Below are positions 14,418-23,272 of a stretch of 64,000 bases of DNA, in pieces. The notes below the pieces were generated by a model. The model ran no database searches. It saw only the letters and a program-made list of their open reading frames with translations, and was not told the DNA's origin. The translations under genes were made by a program, and so were the position numbers. The DNA is from GWB1-39-12 sp964435575 (GTDB taxonomy: Bacteria > Patescibacteriota > Microgenomatia > UBA8517). The stretch is taken from the NCBI GenBank assembly GCA_964435575.1, contig CAYSZS010000002.1, positions 1 through 64,000 of the forward strand, read 5' to 3'. Numbering within the stretch: the first letter of the stretch is position 1; every line of letters starts with the position of its first letter.

Positions 14418-14858
14418 ATGCAAAGTCAAACACCTACGACACAAAAACCTTCTCAAGATAATCAAACTGCCAATTCTGATACTCAAAGTAATTTCACAAT
14501 TTTAATTGTCGAGGATGATCAGGTTTTGATGAAAATGTATACCCAGAAACTGGTTTCTGAAGGTTTTAAGGTGCTAAATGCAGTCGACGGAGAGGAAGCT
14601 TTTGCTGTTTTTGTCAAAGAAAAAATCGACCTAATAATAACCGACATCATGCTTCCCAGAGTTTCGGGAATTGAGTTTTTACAAAAAATAAGGGTTACTC
14701 CAAAAGGTAAAAACGTACCTGTTATAGTTTGGTCAAACTTAATGCTGGAAGAAGAGAAGAAACAAGCTCTTGCCCTTGGAGCCAACGAATATGTTGTCAA
14801 AGGTCAACTAAAGTTGGAGGATATGGCTGCGCTCGTCAGGAAATATATGACGAGCTAA
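14418..14858 (+). CDS. Stand-alone response-regulator receiver protein
   Basis: 147-aa protein with a Gln/Thr-rich, probably disordered N-terminus (about 1-28) and one CheY-like receiver domain. The acidic pair is in IVEDDQ, the phospho-acceptor Asp in LIITDIMLP, the Thr/Ser position in VIVWSN, and the Lys in YVVKGQ. There is no output domain and no histidine kinase nearby. The gene is convergent with an ATP-cone protein with 5 bp between them; the same arrangement recurs at 56241-56862. Start at 14418 is supported by a TATTAT box just upstream; an in-frame upstream extension overlaps the divergent gene. Confidence 0.88.
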   Translation: MQSQTPTTQKPSQDNQTANSDTQSNFTILIVEDDQVLMKMYTQKLVSEGFKVLNAVDGEEAFAVFVKEKIDLIITDIMLPRVSGIEFLQKIRVTPKGKNVPVIVWSNLMLEEEKKQALALGANEYVVKGQLKLEDMAALVRKYMTS

Positions 14859-14863
14859 AAAGT

Positions 14864-15142
14864 TCAGTAGTTTACGCTAAAGTGTTTATCTTTATATTTT
14901 TCGTAGGAGATAAATTTTTTTGCGACTTCCTTATCAACTTTCTGAATTTCAACTATTACTCTGTCTCTAATTTGGAGTGAGGTTACTTGGGGCTTTTCCC
15001 TTTCCAGAAGCCATGTGCTAATTCTTTCTGTTAGCTTTAGGCTAGCTACTTGATCAAGGCCAGCCGCTTTTAGTACCCTTATTATTTTTTCGGGGTTATA
15101 TGCTTCTAATTTTCCGTTTCTTTTGACAACCTTAATGTCCAT
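14864..15142 (-). CDS. Stand-alone ATP-cone domain protein
   Basis: 92-aa protein consisting of little more than an ATP-cone, the nucleotide-sensing domain normally found at the N-terminus of ribonucleotide reductases and in NrdR. The signature is VVKRNGKLEAYNPEKIIRVL (about 4-23), then three helices ending YEKYKDKHF. It lacks the zinc ribbon of NrdR and any reductase domain. It is convergent with a receiver protein, as is its paralogue at 56605. It may bind ATP/dATP and act on a partner; the partner is not evident. Confidence 0.8.
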   Translation of the reverse strand: MDIKVVKRNGKLEAYNPEKIIRVLKAAGLDQVASLKLTERISTWLLEREKPQVTSLQIRDRVIVEIQKVDKEVAKKFISYEKYKDKHFSVNY

Positions 15143-15256
15143 TTATGTTCATTTCCAAGCCTAGTTAAGTATAGCAGTATATCTTTATTGATGTAAACCC
15201 CACCGGTTTCGTTAATTGGGACTGAACTGTTTGGTGATATAATTGAACGAAATCAC

Positions 15257-16972
15257 GTGGTAACCATATACGAAAATCAGGATTTACAAGTCGAGAAAGC
15301 CGAATTGGACAGTAATAGAGATATTTCAAATAAAGATTCGTCAACTCCCGATTCCGAATCCGGACTATCGAATTTCATTGAAAAGTTCCTTTCTACGTTT
15401 GAGAAAAAACTTTCCGTTCTGAAAAAAGACGGCGAACCCACTGTTCAGGTCAGCGAGGTATTGGGAGGCTTGGCAAGGCTTTATGAGCGTATTCGAACGA
15501 CGGTTGAATATAAAGGCGAACACGTTTTAAGAAGAAATGCCATTGAGAGGATTTTAAAAAGATTGGTTTGGCAGGAAGAGAGTGTCAGAACCGATGTAAA
15601 AAACCGTCGGGTGGCCGAATCTCTGCTGAAAGAGCTAATCTGGGCTCGCTATCTTCCCAATAACGCCGTACCCAAAAGTATCATTGATGTTGTTGAGAGG
15701 ACGGTCGATAAATACATTTATTTTTTGAGAAATCTTGACGATCTTCCCTCAGGAATTTCAGAAACCAAAGTCAGAAATTGGATTTGGGGAGTAGCATCGA
15801 GCGAGATTGAGGATATAGTTGATCCTTCTTATCGGGAGCTGTATGTGCAATTAATGTATGACTGGTTTATTGACACTTTTAATTGGGAAGAGCCGGGACT
15901 GGATGAACACGATAAGCAAATTCAAATTTACCTGGCAATCCATAGAGCTTTCACCAAATCGGATGACTCAATAATGAGGTATCATTTGCTTTTAAAAGAG
16001 GAGCCCGATTGGCAAAACGCCGAGAGGAGTGAAATAAATAAGTTTATACTCAAATTTTCTGATATCTATTCTGAAATAGAGGGGCACCTAAATTTTACCG
16101 GAAGACTCGCTCTTTATAGGAAAATACAAAGAAACGCTGCTGCATTTGACGTTTTTAGAGAAATTGCATCAAAAGAAAAGTTAAAGCTTAGGGAATTAAT
16201 CAATAATAAAGCCAAATTTGAAGAAAGGGTAAGAAATGAGTGCGATACGAAATATAAGCAGATGGCAAAGCGCGTGAGTACTGGAATTATAAGAAGCATA
16301 ATCTATATTTTTTTGACAAAGGTCGTCTTTGCGATGCTCATTGAAATCCCTTATGAAGTTTTTATGTACGGGGACGTCCGTTATATCCCACTGGCAATTA
16401 ACATGATAATCCCGCCTTCAATGATGTGGCTTATCGGCTTTTCTATCCAGGTACCGGGTGCCAAAAATACAGAAAGTATCGTAACAAGACTTTCGTCGGT
16501 TTTATACAAAGAACGTGATAAAGTGAAACAGATTTTCTCGCTCAGAAAGCTTAAACGAAATACAGTCCTTTCTACTTTATTCGGAATTTTATACTCTTTT
16601 ATTTTTATCACGGTTTTCGGCGGTATTACCTATGTATTGACAATACTTAACTTCAGCATCTTCGGCATTTTGATCTTCTTTATGTTTTTATCTTTGGTCA
16701 TGCTTTTTGCATTCAGGGTGAGATTTAACGCAAGTCAACTGAGAGTTGGAAGCGAGGACGAAGGGTTTTTAGGTCATTTAACCAGCTACTTTACTCTCCC
16801 CTTTTTAAATTTTGGATTTTATCTTTCCCGGGGTCTTGCAAAGCTCAACTTTTTTACGATACTTTTGGATTTTTTAATAGAAATACCTTTGAAGAACATA
16901 ATCGAAGTTTTTGAAGAGTGGACCTCATTTTTGAGGGAGAAAAAAGAAGAAGTGGTTGAAATACCGGAATAA
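15257..16972 (+). CDS. Large multi-pass membrane protein, unknown function
   Basis: 571-aa protein with a long soluble N-terminal part (about 1-340, helical and charged) and four or so membrane segments in the C-terminal part (IIRSIIYIFLTKVVFAMLI near 350, YIPLAINMIIPPSMMWLIGF near 380, LFGILYSFIFITVFGGITYVL near 440, and IFGILIFFMFLSLVMLFAF near 465). I do not recognise the family. A promoter TTGGGA-16 bp-TATAAT (15216-15243) precedes the GTG start. The size and topology suggest an envelope-associated scaffold or transporter-like protein, but nothing visible gives a reaction. Confidence 0.75.
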   Translation: MVTIYENQDLQVEKAELDSNRDISNKDSSTPDSESGLSNFIEKFLSTFEKKLSVLKKDGEPTVQVSEVLGGLARLYERIRTTVEYKGEHVLRRNAIERILKRLVWQEESVRTDVKNRRVAESLLKELIWARYLPNNAVPKSIIDVVERTVDKYIYFLRNLDDLPSGISETKVRNWIWGVASSEIEDIVDPSYRELYVQLMYDWFIDTFNWEEPGLDEHDKQIQIYLAIHRAFTKSDDSIMRYHLLLKEEPDWQNAERSEINKFILKFSDIYSEIEGHLNFTGRLALYRKIQRNAAAFDVFREIASKEKLKLRELINNKAKFEERVRNECDTKYKQMAKRVSTGIIRSIIYIFLTKVVFAMLIEIPYEVFMYGDVRYIPLAINMIIPPSMMWLIGFSIQVPGAKNTESIVTRLSSVLYKERDKVKQIFSLRKLKRNTVLSTLFGILYSFIFITVFGGITYVLTILNFSIFGILIFFMFLSLVMLFAFRVRFNASQLRVGSEDEGFLGHLTSYFTLPFLNFGFYLSRGLAKLNFFTILLDFLIEIPLKNIIEVFEEWTSFLREKKEEVVEIPE

Positions 16973-16979
16973 TTAAATT

Positions 16980-17112
16980 CCTAAATTCTAATATCTAAAT
17001 CCTAAACAAATTTAAATTTTTCAAAATCAAATGTACTAAACTTATTTAAAGAATTATACTTTTGAATTTTGATATTGTTTAGAATTTGGTGCTTAGAGAT
17101 TAGAGTTTTAAC
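16980..17112. repeat. Imperfect long inverted repeat, AT-rich intergenic
   Basis: The left part (CTAAATTCTAATATCTAAAT then CCTAAACAAAT) resembles the reverse complement of the right part (CTCTAATCTCTAAGCACC then AAATTCTAAACAATATC). No gene in the 179-bp gap. It lies between convergent genes, so a termination region or MITE-like remnant are both possible. Confidence 0.45.
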
Positions 17113-17151
17113 TATTTTGGATAATTCGGATGCCATTCGGGTAATTTCGCA

Positions 17152-18471
17152 CTATTTCCTGCCTACAGTAAAATATGTTGGGTGATATAAAAAAGCTGCC
17201 GGGGCGTCTTCTAACAAAAAGCGCTGAAAATCAAAATATATTTTTTTCCTTTCCTCGATATTCAGTTCCTTTCTTCCATCCTCTAAAAGTTTATCGATTC
17301 TGGGATTAGTGTATTTGGTAATGTTTGTTGCGCTCTGAGTCGAATGCCATAGAGGGTATTGGTCGGGATCTTTGGGCATATCAAGAATCGTTAAGTAGGC
17401 CTGAAATTCGCTGGGTATGATTGATGATACCTGTACCAGAGATTTAACCCCAACTTCTTCCCAGTTTTTTGATATTTGTTCGGCGGTTGGCAGTAAGTGT
17501 GCAGCACTTACTAATTTTATTTCTAAATTTTTCTTTGCTTCTAACTCCAGTTCATCTATGAGCTCCTGAGCCCTATTGGGATCATACGAGTACTCTTTTA
17601 CTTGGGGATTAAAAGCCCATGAGTTAGGTGAGATTGGGCCTAGAGACCTTTCCCCGAAACTTTCTTTATTGATTGCATAGGTTAAGGCTTGTCTTATTGC
17701 CTTTTCAGAAAGTAATGAGTCTTGGGTGTTAAAAAAAAGTACGACGGCCTGATTTTTATCAGAGCTTGTAACAACTTCTGCATTTTTCCAAGTATCAAAC
17801 GGTTGTGGATGCAATAAGCCCTGAAGATTATCCACCTCTCCCAGTTTATATGCGAGTTTGGTTCTTTCGATAGTCGGATAAAACTTGAATATTTTTTTGT
17901 CTTTAGCAGCGTTAACAAGAGTGATTGTTTCTACAAAGCTTCCTGAAACCAAAATATTTTCGACTTTCCATTCTCCTACTCCAAGTAGGCCTTTTCTAAA
18001 AGTTGGTTTTGAGACCGCTGCGGGGAAAGGCACGTAAGGTTCTTTGAGTTTAAAAATGATTGTTGACGCGTCTGGTTTTTCGATTTCTACATCGGAAAAC
18101 TCGTAAAGCAGGCTTTGGCTCTCGACCGTTTTTCCGTCCTGCCAAAGCGTGTCTTTTTTAAGATGGAAAATCCAAGTTTTCCCTTTATCGGGTGTTTCCC
18201 ATGAAGAGGCCAGGCTGGGTTCGATTATGCCCTCTTCCCCGGTCTTGGTCAGACCATCGCTGACCAAGTCTAATATCTCTTCGGGTAAATTGTCTGAATG
18301 GTAGCGACCCATTACGCCAATCCTTTCTGTTTTCCCCTTGAGCATTGTTAAGCTAATTAGTCTGGCTAGAAAAAATATGGCAATGCCCATGATTATTCCA
18401 AGAAAAATTAGACCTTTGAAGCGAGAAAGATAGGCAAAAACCAGTCTAAGAGAAAAGCGAAAGCTTGCCAT
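17152..18471 (-). CDS. ABC-transporter solute-binding protein, family 5, membrane-anchored
   Basis: 439-aa extracellular binding protein of the peptide/nickel type (SBP_bac_5). After an N-terminal membrane anchor (LIFLGIIMGIAIFFLARLI, about 20-38) the mature part shows LASSWETPDKGKTWIFHLKK (about 87-106), typical of the family, and AIRQALTYAINKESF near 260. There is no lipobox Cys. Residue count is below the usual 500+, so one lobe is reduced. No permease or ATPase gene is adjacent; the next genes are secG and a holin-like protein on the same strand, 11 bp upstream. Ligand unknown. Confidence 0.85.
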   Translation of the reverse strand: MASFRFSLRLVFAYLSRFKGLIFLGIIMGIAIFFLARLISLTMLKGKTERIGVMGRYHSDNLPEEILDLVSDGLTKTGEEGIIEPSLASSWETPDKGKTWIFHLKKDTLWQDGKTVESQSLLYEFSDVEIEKPDASTIIFKLKEPYVPFPAAVSKPTFRKGLLGVGEWKVENILVSGSFVETITLVNAAKDKKIFKFYPTIERTKLAYKLGEVDNLQGLLHPQPFDTWKNAEVVTSSDKNQAVVLFFNTQDSLLSEKAIRQALTYAINKESFGERSLGPISPNSWAFNPQVKEYSYDPNRAQELIDELELEAKKNLEIKLVSAAHLLPTAEQISKNWEEVGVKSLVQVSSIIPSEFQAYLTILDMPKDPDQYPLWHSTQSATNITKYTNPRIDKLLEDGRKELNIEERKKIYFDFQRFLLEDAPAAFLYHPTYFTVGRK

Positions 18472-18482
18472 AAAATAAATTT

Positions 18483-18695
18483 TTATAGGGTTACCGAAAG
18501 AATTGAGAAAATCAGAAAGAGACCGGATAGGATAAAGGTCAATCTGAATACTACCTTTTCAAGGCCTCTTCTGGTAAAGGAAGGGGTAGATCCGCCCCCC
18601 CCTCGTGCAAATCCCGTTCCACGAGACTGAAGAAGAATGAGAACGCAAAGACTAATCGAAAGAAATATTTGGAATATTAGTAAAATTGAACTCAT
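18483..18695 (-). CDS. secG: Protein-export membrane protein SecG
   Basis: Accessory subunit of the SecYEG translocon. The 70-aa protein has the two-helix topology with the conserved cytoplasmic loop LLQSRGTGFARGGGGS (about 22-37) and a second helix (FRLTFILSGLFLIFSILSV). Length is typical. It is followed by a membrane-anchored solute-binding protein that would need Sec export. Confidence 0.93.
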   Translation of the reverse strand: MSSILLIFQIFLSISLCVLILLQSRGTGFARGGGGSTPSFTRRGLEKVVFRLTFILSGLFLIFSILSVTL

Positions 18696-18716
18696 ATAAC
18701 AGTATTATATATTAAA

Positions 18717-19118
18717 TCATTTAACCAACCAATAAATGAAGGAATTAATAAGAGAGAGGATAAAAGAGAAACCTACAAATGCTAAAAATTCGTGGAAATT
18801 GAGGGCGGGAATGTCTATCCACTTACTTGAGACTCCTGCGAAAATAAAGGCAATAATTTTAAAATCTTTGATAATTAAAGTCACTATATATAAAACGACA
18901 GCGGACGAAACCCATCTGAAAAGACCGAAGGTTACAAGATTAAGGGGAAGTAGTAGGAGGTTGATAATGGGTTTTGCGAGAAGAAACGTTCCTGTTAGTG
19001 CGGCCCCTGCGACTAGTAAAGTAAATATCCCTTTTTCAAATATCATTCCCGAGGCAACTTTCGATATGGCCCAAAGAGAGAAAGTGTCGATAACATAGTG
19101 GCGGAGTATGCGTTTCAT
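18717..19118 (-). CDS. Phage-holin-4 superfamily / YvlD-like membrane protein
   Basis: 133-aa protein with four predicted membrane helices. The PIINLLLLPLNLVTFGLFRWV stretch (about 50-70, counted in two parts) is the hallmark of the YvlD-like family (PF04020), in which the helix after a Pro-Asn-rich turn is followed by a short amphipathic part. Members occur in many bacteria, and their role is not established despite the holin name. It lies upstream of secG by 21 bp on the same strand. Confidence 0.8.
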   Translation of the reverse strand: MKRILRHYVIDTFSLWAISKVASGMIFEKGIFTLLVAGAALTGTFLLAKPIINLLLLPLNLVTFGLFRWVSSAVVLYIVTLIIKDFKIIAFIFAGVSSKWIDIPALNFHEFLAFVGFSFILSLINSFIYWLVK

Positions 19119-19173
19119 ATTATTTTAAGTATATCCATAAGTATATCAATGGGTTAAGACTGAAAACAAGACA

Positions 19174-19211
19174 TAATCAACATCCGATGTTGTTTAAATT
19201 GGAATATCGGG
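19174..19211 (+). repeat. REP element, left copy
   Basis: TAAT, then hairpin CAACATC-C-GATGTTG (19178-19192), an 8-base spacer and GGAATATCGGG. It lies just before the transposase gene and has the same 38-base layout as 19924, 50227 and 50417. Confidence 0.85.
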
Positions 19212-19219
19212 AAACATGT

Positions 19220-19225
19220 TATAAT
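19220..19225 (+). promoter_or_regulatory. -10 box of the transposase gene, leaderless layout
   Basis: TATAAT, six bases, then the ATG at 19232. It lies directly after the left REP, so the REP hairpin overlaps the promoter region. Confidence 0.55.
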
Positions 19226-19231
19226 GTTTTT

Positions 19232-19903
19232 ATGCCGATTAGAAAAACCCCAATAGTTACAGATCAAATTTATCATGTGTTTAATCGAGGAATTAATAAG
19301 CAACCCATATTTTTTACGAAAAGAAATTATCTGAGAGCTTTGGACACTATTAAATACTATCGTTTCTACAAACCACCACTTCCGTATTCAAAGTATATTA
19401 AGCTTACAGATAACATTAAAAACTTGTTAAAAGAAAGTATCAGAAGTGTAGAAAAAGGTGTTCATATTATCTCTTATACTTTGATGCCCAACCACTATCA
19501 TTTTTTGCTTAAACAGTTAAAAGACGGTGGCATTAATAATTTTATTAGAAATTTTCAGATAAGTTATACAAAATATGTTAATAAAAGATTCGACCGTACC
19601 GGAGCCCTAATTCAAAGTCAGTTTAAGGCAGTCCTAATAGAAGACGATGAACAATTAATGCACATTAGCAGGTATATCCACCTTAACCCACATACATCGT
19701 TTGTGGTCAAAGATCTGAAAGAACTTAAAAGTTATCCTTGGTCTTCGCTAGCAGAATATTTAGGAGTTGCAAAAAATGGTTTTTGCTCAAAAGATATAGT
19801 CCTCTCACTTTTTAAAGAGAAAGATATTTACTGGAAATTTATAGCGAATCAAGCTGACTACCAGAAGAGATTAGATAAAATTAAACATTTAACTCTTGAC
19901 TAA
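19232..19903 (+). CDS. REP-associated tyrosine transposase (Y1/HUH, RAYT-like)
   Basis: Single-strand DNA transposase related to IS200/IS605 TnpA. The 223-aa product begins IVTDQIYHVFNRGINKQPIF (about 8-27), carries the HUH motif in MPNHYHFLLK, followed by FIRNFQISYTKYVNKRFDRTG (in which the candidate catalytic Tyr lies) and the RAYT signature SRYIHLNP. Two 38-base REP copies in the same orientation lie right before and right after the gene. The same REP occurs twice more about 31 kb away, consistent with a REP/RAYT system. The start at 19232 has TATAAT six bases upstream. Confidence 0.93.
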   Translation: MPIRKTPIVTDQIYHVFNRGINKQPIFFTKRNYLRALDTIKYYRFYKPPLPYSKYIKLTDNIKNLLKESIRSVEKGVHIISYTLMPNHYHFLLKQLKDGGINNFIRNFQISYTKYVNKRFDRTGALIQSQFKAVLIEDDEQLMHISRYIHLNPHTSFVVKDLKELKSYPWSSLAEYLGVAKNGFCSKDIVLSLFKEKDIYWKFIANQADYQKRLDKIKHLTLD

Positions 19904-19923
19904 CTCACCCCGATGTTAAAACG

Positions 19924-19961
19924 TAATCAAAATCGGATTTTGTCTGAATGGGAATATCGGG
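19924..19961 (+). repeat. REP element, right copy
   Basis: TAAT, hairpin CAAAATC-G-GATTTTG (19928-19942), 8-base spacer, GGAATATCGGG. It ends one base before the uvrC stop codon and is a direct, not inverted, partner of the left copy. Confidence 0.85.
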
Positions 19962-19962
19962 T

Positions 19963-21417
19963 TCAAACGAGCAACAATTCTCTTTGCACTAACTTGTGAT
20001 GGTAACGGCGGGCGAAGCGGTGGGCTTCGTCGCGGATTCTTTGCAAAAGATTTTTAGCGGGAATATTAGGAAGCCTTAGTTGGATAAAAGAAAGTCGATT
20101 GTCTTTGAATTGAGGGATTACCAGAGTTTCAAATCTTTTGGCAAGTCCGAGAACAGGAATTTCGTATTTTTTCAGTTCTTCCCAAAAAACTCTTACCTGA
20201 GTTTTTCCGCCGTCAACCAAAATTAAATCCGGCATTCCCCACCCTCCTGAAGACGCATCAAAATATTTACTCCTTCTTTTGATGGTTTCTCTTAATGACG
20301 ATAAATCATTCCCTTCTGTCTGACTAATTCTGAAATGTCTGTAAAGGGATTTTTCCGGTTCACCCATTACGAAAGTAGTCATTGAAGCCGTCGGACTTGA
20401 ACCGGCTAAGTGGGCTATATCGTAACATTCAATACGCCGAATTTTTCTGGGAAGGCTAATATATTGGTATAAAATTGTTTCAAGAGAATTTATCTCATTA
20501 CGCCTGATATCTTCGATGAAATTGGGATTTTTCAAAAATTCGTTGATCGGTGTAATTGGTTGAGTAATATAATCAAGTTTCTGTATCTGATCGCGAACAA
20601 CTTTTGCATTTTCGAAATCCTCTTTTTTAGAATAAATCTCCATTTCTTTTTTAAGTGATTTCCTAATATAATGAAGGCCACCCGAAAGAATTTTTCTAAT
20701 CGCTCCTATATTTTTTTTGTAGATAGCCATATGGCCTTTTTTAAGTTTTTCGTCTTTAATATTTTCGATGTAGTTTGGACAGGGATAGCATAACCCAATT
20801 TGACTATAAAGACATTCTTTATTACCGATTTTGTGCTCGGCATAGGGGAAAAGAGGGCGTAACATTTTTAAAACGCTTTTGACGTTTCTTGATGACGGAT
20901 ATGGACCGAAGAAAAAGGTCCCGTCTTTCAAGTCAGCTTTTCTAGCAGTCAGTACTTGGGGGTATTTTTCTTTGGTTATTTTTATATATAGAGGGTGTTT
21001 GTCGTCTTTGAGCTGACTATTATAAATCGGTTGTAGTTTTCTGACTAGATTTGCTTCAAGTAGAAGCGCTTCTAGTTCTGAAGAAACCTTAATAATTGAG
21101 CAGTATTTTGCCTCTCGAATCATTCTTGCGGTTTTCGAAGACAAATTTGTAAGGAAATACGAAGCGACTCGATTTTTTAAATTCAGAGCTTTGCCGATGT
21201 ATATTGGTCTTTCCTCTTTATTCCAAAATATATATACACCCGGATTTTGAGGTATTACTTTTATTCGAACTTCGCGAAGACCTTGCCTGCTAGGGCGGGG
21301 ATGAAGCGAAGCAGCGAGCAAACTTGTCCGAAGGAATACCCTGCCTGAAGCGAAGCGCATGGCAGGGTAGTTTATGCTATTTTTATTAACCTTTATTTTT
21401 TTTAAGGAATCTAACAT
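19963..21417 (-). CDS. uvrC: Excinuclease ABC subunit C, short form
   Basis: Makes the dual incisions in nucleotide excision repair. The GIY-YIG domain follows IPQNPGVYIFW (about 55-65) with PIYIGKALNLKNRV; a UVR motif lies at DFENAKVVRDQIQKL. The RNase H-like domain retains the catalytic residues in CYDIAHL, ILVDGGKTQV and DEAHRFA. The 484-aa protein ends 18 residues or so after DEAHRFA, so the C-terminal helix-hairpin-helix domain is missing. About 45 extra residues near the N-terminus come from a palindromic insertion (21338-21368). It overlaps the end of the upstream transglutaminase-like gene by 32 bp, so the two are probably co-transcribed. Confidence 0.95.
   Translation of the reverse strand: MLDSLKKIKVNKNSINYPAMRFASGRVFLRTSLLAASLHPRPSRQGLREVRIKVIPQNPGVYIFWNKEERPIYIGKALNLKNRVASYFLTNLSSKTARMIREAKYCSIIKVSSELEALLLEANLVRKLQPIYNSQLKDDKHPLYIKITKEKYPQVLTARKADLKDGTFFFGPYPSSRNVKSVLKMLRPLFPYAEHKIGNKECLYSQIGLCYPCPNYIENIKDEKLKKGHMAIYKKNIGAIRKILSGGLHYIRKSLKKEMEIYSKKEDFENAKVVRDQIQKLDYITQPITPINEFLKNPNFIEDIRRNEINSLETILYQYISLPRKIRRIECYDIAHLAGSSPTASMTTFVMGEPEKSLYRHFRISQTEGNDLSSLRETIKRRSKYFDASSGGWGMPDLILVDGGKTQVRVFWEELKKYEIPVLGLAKRFETLVIPQFKDNRLSFIQLRLPNIPAKNLLQRIRDEAHRFARRYHHKLVQRELLLV
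21338..21368. repeat. Palindrome inserted in the uvrC N-terminus
   Basis: ACCCTGCC (21338) and GGCAGGGT (21361) are perfect complements around a 15-base loop. It is translated in frame as part of a ~45-residue stretch (YPAMRFASGRVF and on) not expected in UvrC. Confidence 0.75.
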
Positions 21418-23254
21418 TTGATAGTTTGAATTTTTGCTTTAGTAAAATTTCAAAAATTCTAATGTGCGTAAGTCTAATATAAGTAAAAATGATTATTATT
21501 ATTAAAAGGAAAGCCAAAGTCAGAATCTGTGAAATTATACTCTGATTTTTATTTGTAGGGATAAAAATCTCTGATCTATATGCATTGATCGAAACTAGCG
21601 TAGGCGCTTTTTTGGCAAGGAGTCCGTAAGGAATTTTAAAAGAAGTCTCAAAATTTGCAAAAGGAGGGAGTTGGGGTATGTAGTTTGAACTCACCACCTT
21701 ATCATCAAAAATTATTTGAGGAATGAGGTCATAAACGGCTACCGGGCCGGGATTAGAAATCGTGATTTTTACATTTTTAGAAAAAAGAAAAAAGTTTTTA
21801 GGAAAAGAGGCTTGAATAGTAACACTCGACGTTCTTTTATTCGGAAGTTCACCGAATGAAACGAAAACGTCTTTTTGAGGATCATCTCCGAGCTTGTAGG
21901 AGCCGGCAGAATAGGGAGTAAAGGCATTTTTGCCGTGGATGACAAATGCGAAATGTCTGAGATCAAGTTTATTGAAATAATCTACTCCGCTTGTCGAGCC
22001 CCAAGTCGGGTCAACCGGTATCCATGTGGCGCGCGATGCATCCCAATATTCTGGCCAGGCGTGGAGGACGTCGGATACGAACGAGAGGGGTTGAATTTTT
22101 GGATTTTCAGAGTAAGCATAGCCGTTAATTTCTCTTGCAGGAATTCCGTTGGCTCGGGCAAGAGCTATGAAAAGGTCCGTAAACTCGGTACAGATCGCGT
22201 TTCTTGGGTTGGCGAGTGCCTTTTTAGCCCCATACCTTTCTGCTTCGGGTTTCACTCTTTCAAAGTCATAGACAAGAGTTTCGGTTACGTATTTATATAT
22301 CTCTTCGGGAGTTTTTAAAGTCTTTGCGAGTTCATAGATCCCGGGATCTTCCGTTTGCCATACGTCTTGGGACTTGGTGTTTTCGAGAAGAGTGCTTGAC
22401 GTGGGTTGAATAAACTTCCTAGGTTTTGAAAAGATTTGGACAAAGCCTTTAACTTTAACCAGCTTTTTCTGGCGGGGTGAGAAGGAAAAGACCGTAATCC
22501 AGTTGCCGCCACTATCTTGATAAATATTTACCGGTTTGGGGTCAATACTCTCGTAAAACATCTTTTGAGTTGACGTGTCGGGTGGTATGGCAATTTCCAA
22601 TTGCGTTTTTTTATTTGAAGTGTTCTCCAGGTGATAGTTTAGAGTGAATGAAAATACCTGATATTTACCAAAACCGACCGAAATTCCGCTTGTCAAATCT
22701 TCTTTTTGGAAAATAAAAATTTTTCTATCGTTTTCCTCTTTCACCTCTCTTGCGTCGGGGGCAATATAGGCTTCCTCTCCAAAAGATTTTGGAGTCGATA
22801 GTAAAACTTTATATGTAGTGAAGGATTGCGGATTTGCCAACTTGGGGATAAAGACCTCCCAGACGTCGCCCGTTTTGGTTGCAAGTGAGTCTTCTTCGTA
22901 GGTTATTATAAAAGTTCGAGTCTTTCCTATCCCGGGAAGAGTATCTTCAAAATCGACCCTTAGTTTTGTGCTGTCCGCATCAGTCAACTGAAATACAGAA
23001 AGCTTTTTTCCCTCCTCGAAAGCCTTTATATTTTTTGGTTTTCCGCCTGAAATGTTCAGAGTATAACTTTTGGCCAATAGTTGGGATGTTGAATTTTTTA
23101 TGGTTATGGTATTGGTAACTTGAGTTTTTCCAGTCTCCTCCACCTTGTATTCTGCAAATGTCGTGACCGAAAAGTCATTTATTGCATAAGCAATTTTTTG
23201 TGATTGAGAGAATAAAAAAAGGAAAATTAGAAAAAAGAGAACTCTCTTAAACAT
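21386..23254 (-). CDS. Secreted transglutaminase-like protein with C-terminal membrane anchor
   Basis: 622-aa exported protein. A signal peptide (VLFFLIFLFLFSQSQKIAYA) is followed by a beta-rich region (about 25-290), then a transglutaminase-like core: Cys in NAICTEFTDLF, His in DVLHAWPEYWD and Asp in VPVDPTWG, the complete triad. A membrane helix (ILTLAFLLIIIIIFTYI) lies near the C-terminus with a basic tail after it. Such proteins act as peptidases or crosslinkers at the cell surface; substrate unknown. It lies between uvrA and uvrC, overlapping uvrC by 32 bp. Confidence 0.85.
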   Translation of the reverse strand: MFKRVLFFLIFLFLFSQSQKIAYAINDFSVTTFAEYKVEETGKTQVTNTITIKNSTSQLLAKSYTLNISGGKPKNIKAFEEGKKLSVFQLTDADSTKLRVDFEDTLPGIGKTRTFIITYEEDSLATKTGDVWEVFIPKLANPQSFTTYKVLLSTPKSFGEEAYIAPDAREVKEENDRKIFIFQKEDLTSGISVGFGKYQVFSFTLNYHLENTSNKKTQLEIAIPPDTSTQKMFYESIDPKPVNIYQDSGGNWITVFSFSPRQKKLVKVKGFVQIFSKPRKFIQPTSSTLLENTKSQDVWQTEDPGIYELAKTLKTPEEIYKYVTETLVYDFERVKPEAERYGAKKALANPRNAICTEFTDLFIALARANGIPAREINGYAYSENPKIQPLSFVSDVLHAWPEYWDASRATWIPVDPTWGSTSGVDYFNKLDLRHFAFVIHGKNAFTPYSAGSYKLGDDPQKDVFVSFGELPNKRTSSVTIQASFPKNFFLFSKNVKITISNPGPVAVYDLIPQIIFDDKVVSSNYIPQLPPFANFETSFKIPYGLLAKKAPTLVSINAYRSEIFIPTNKNQSIISQILTLAFLLIIIIIFTYIRLTHIRIFEILLKQKFKLSNVRFLKKNKG

Positions 23255-23272
23255 TAGGAAAGTATAACAGTT

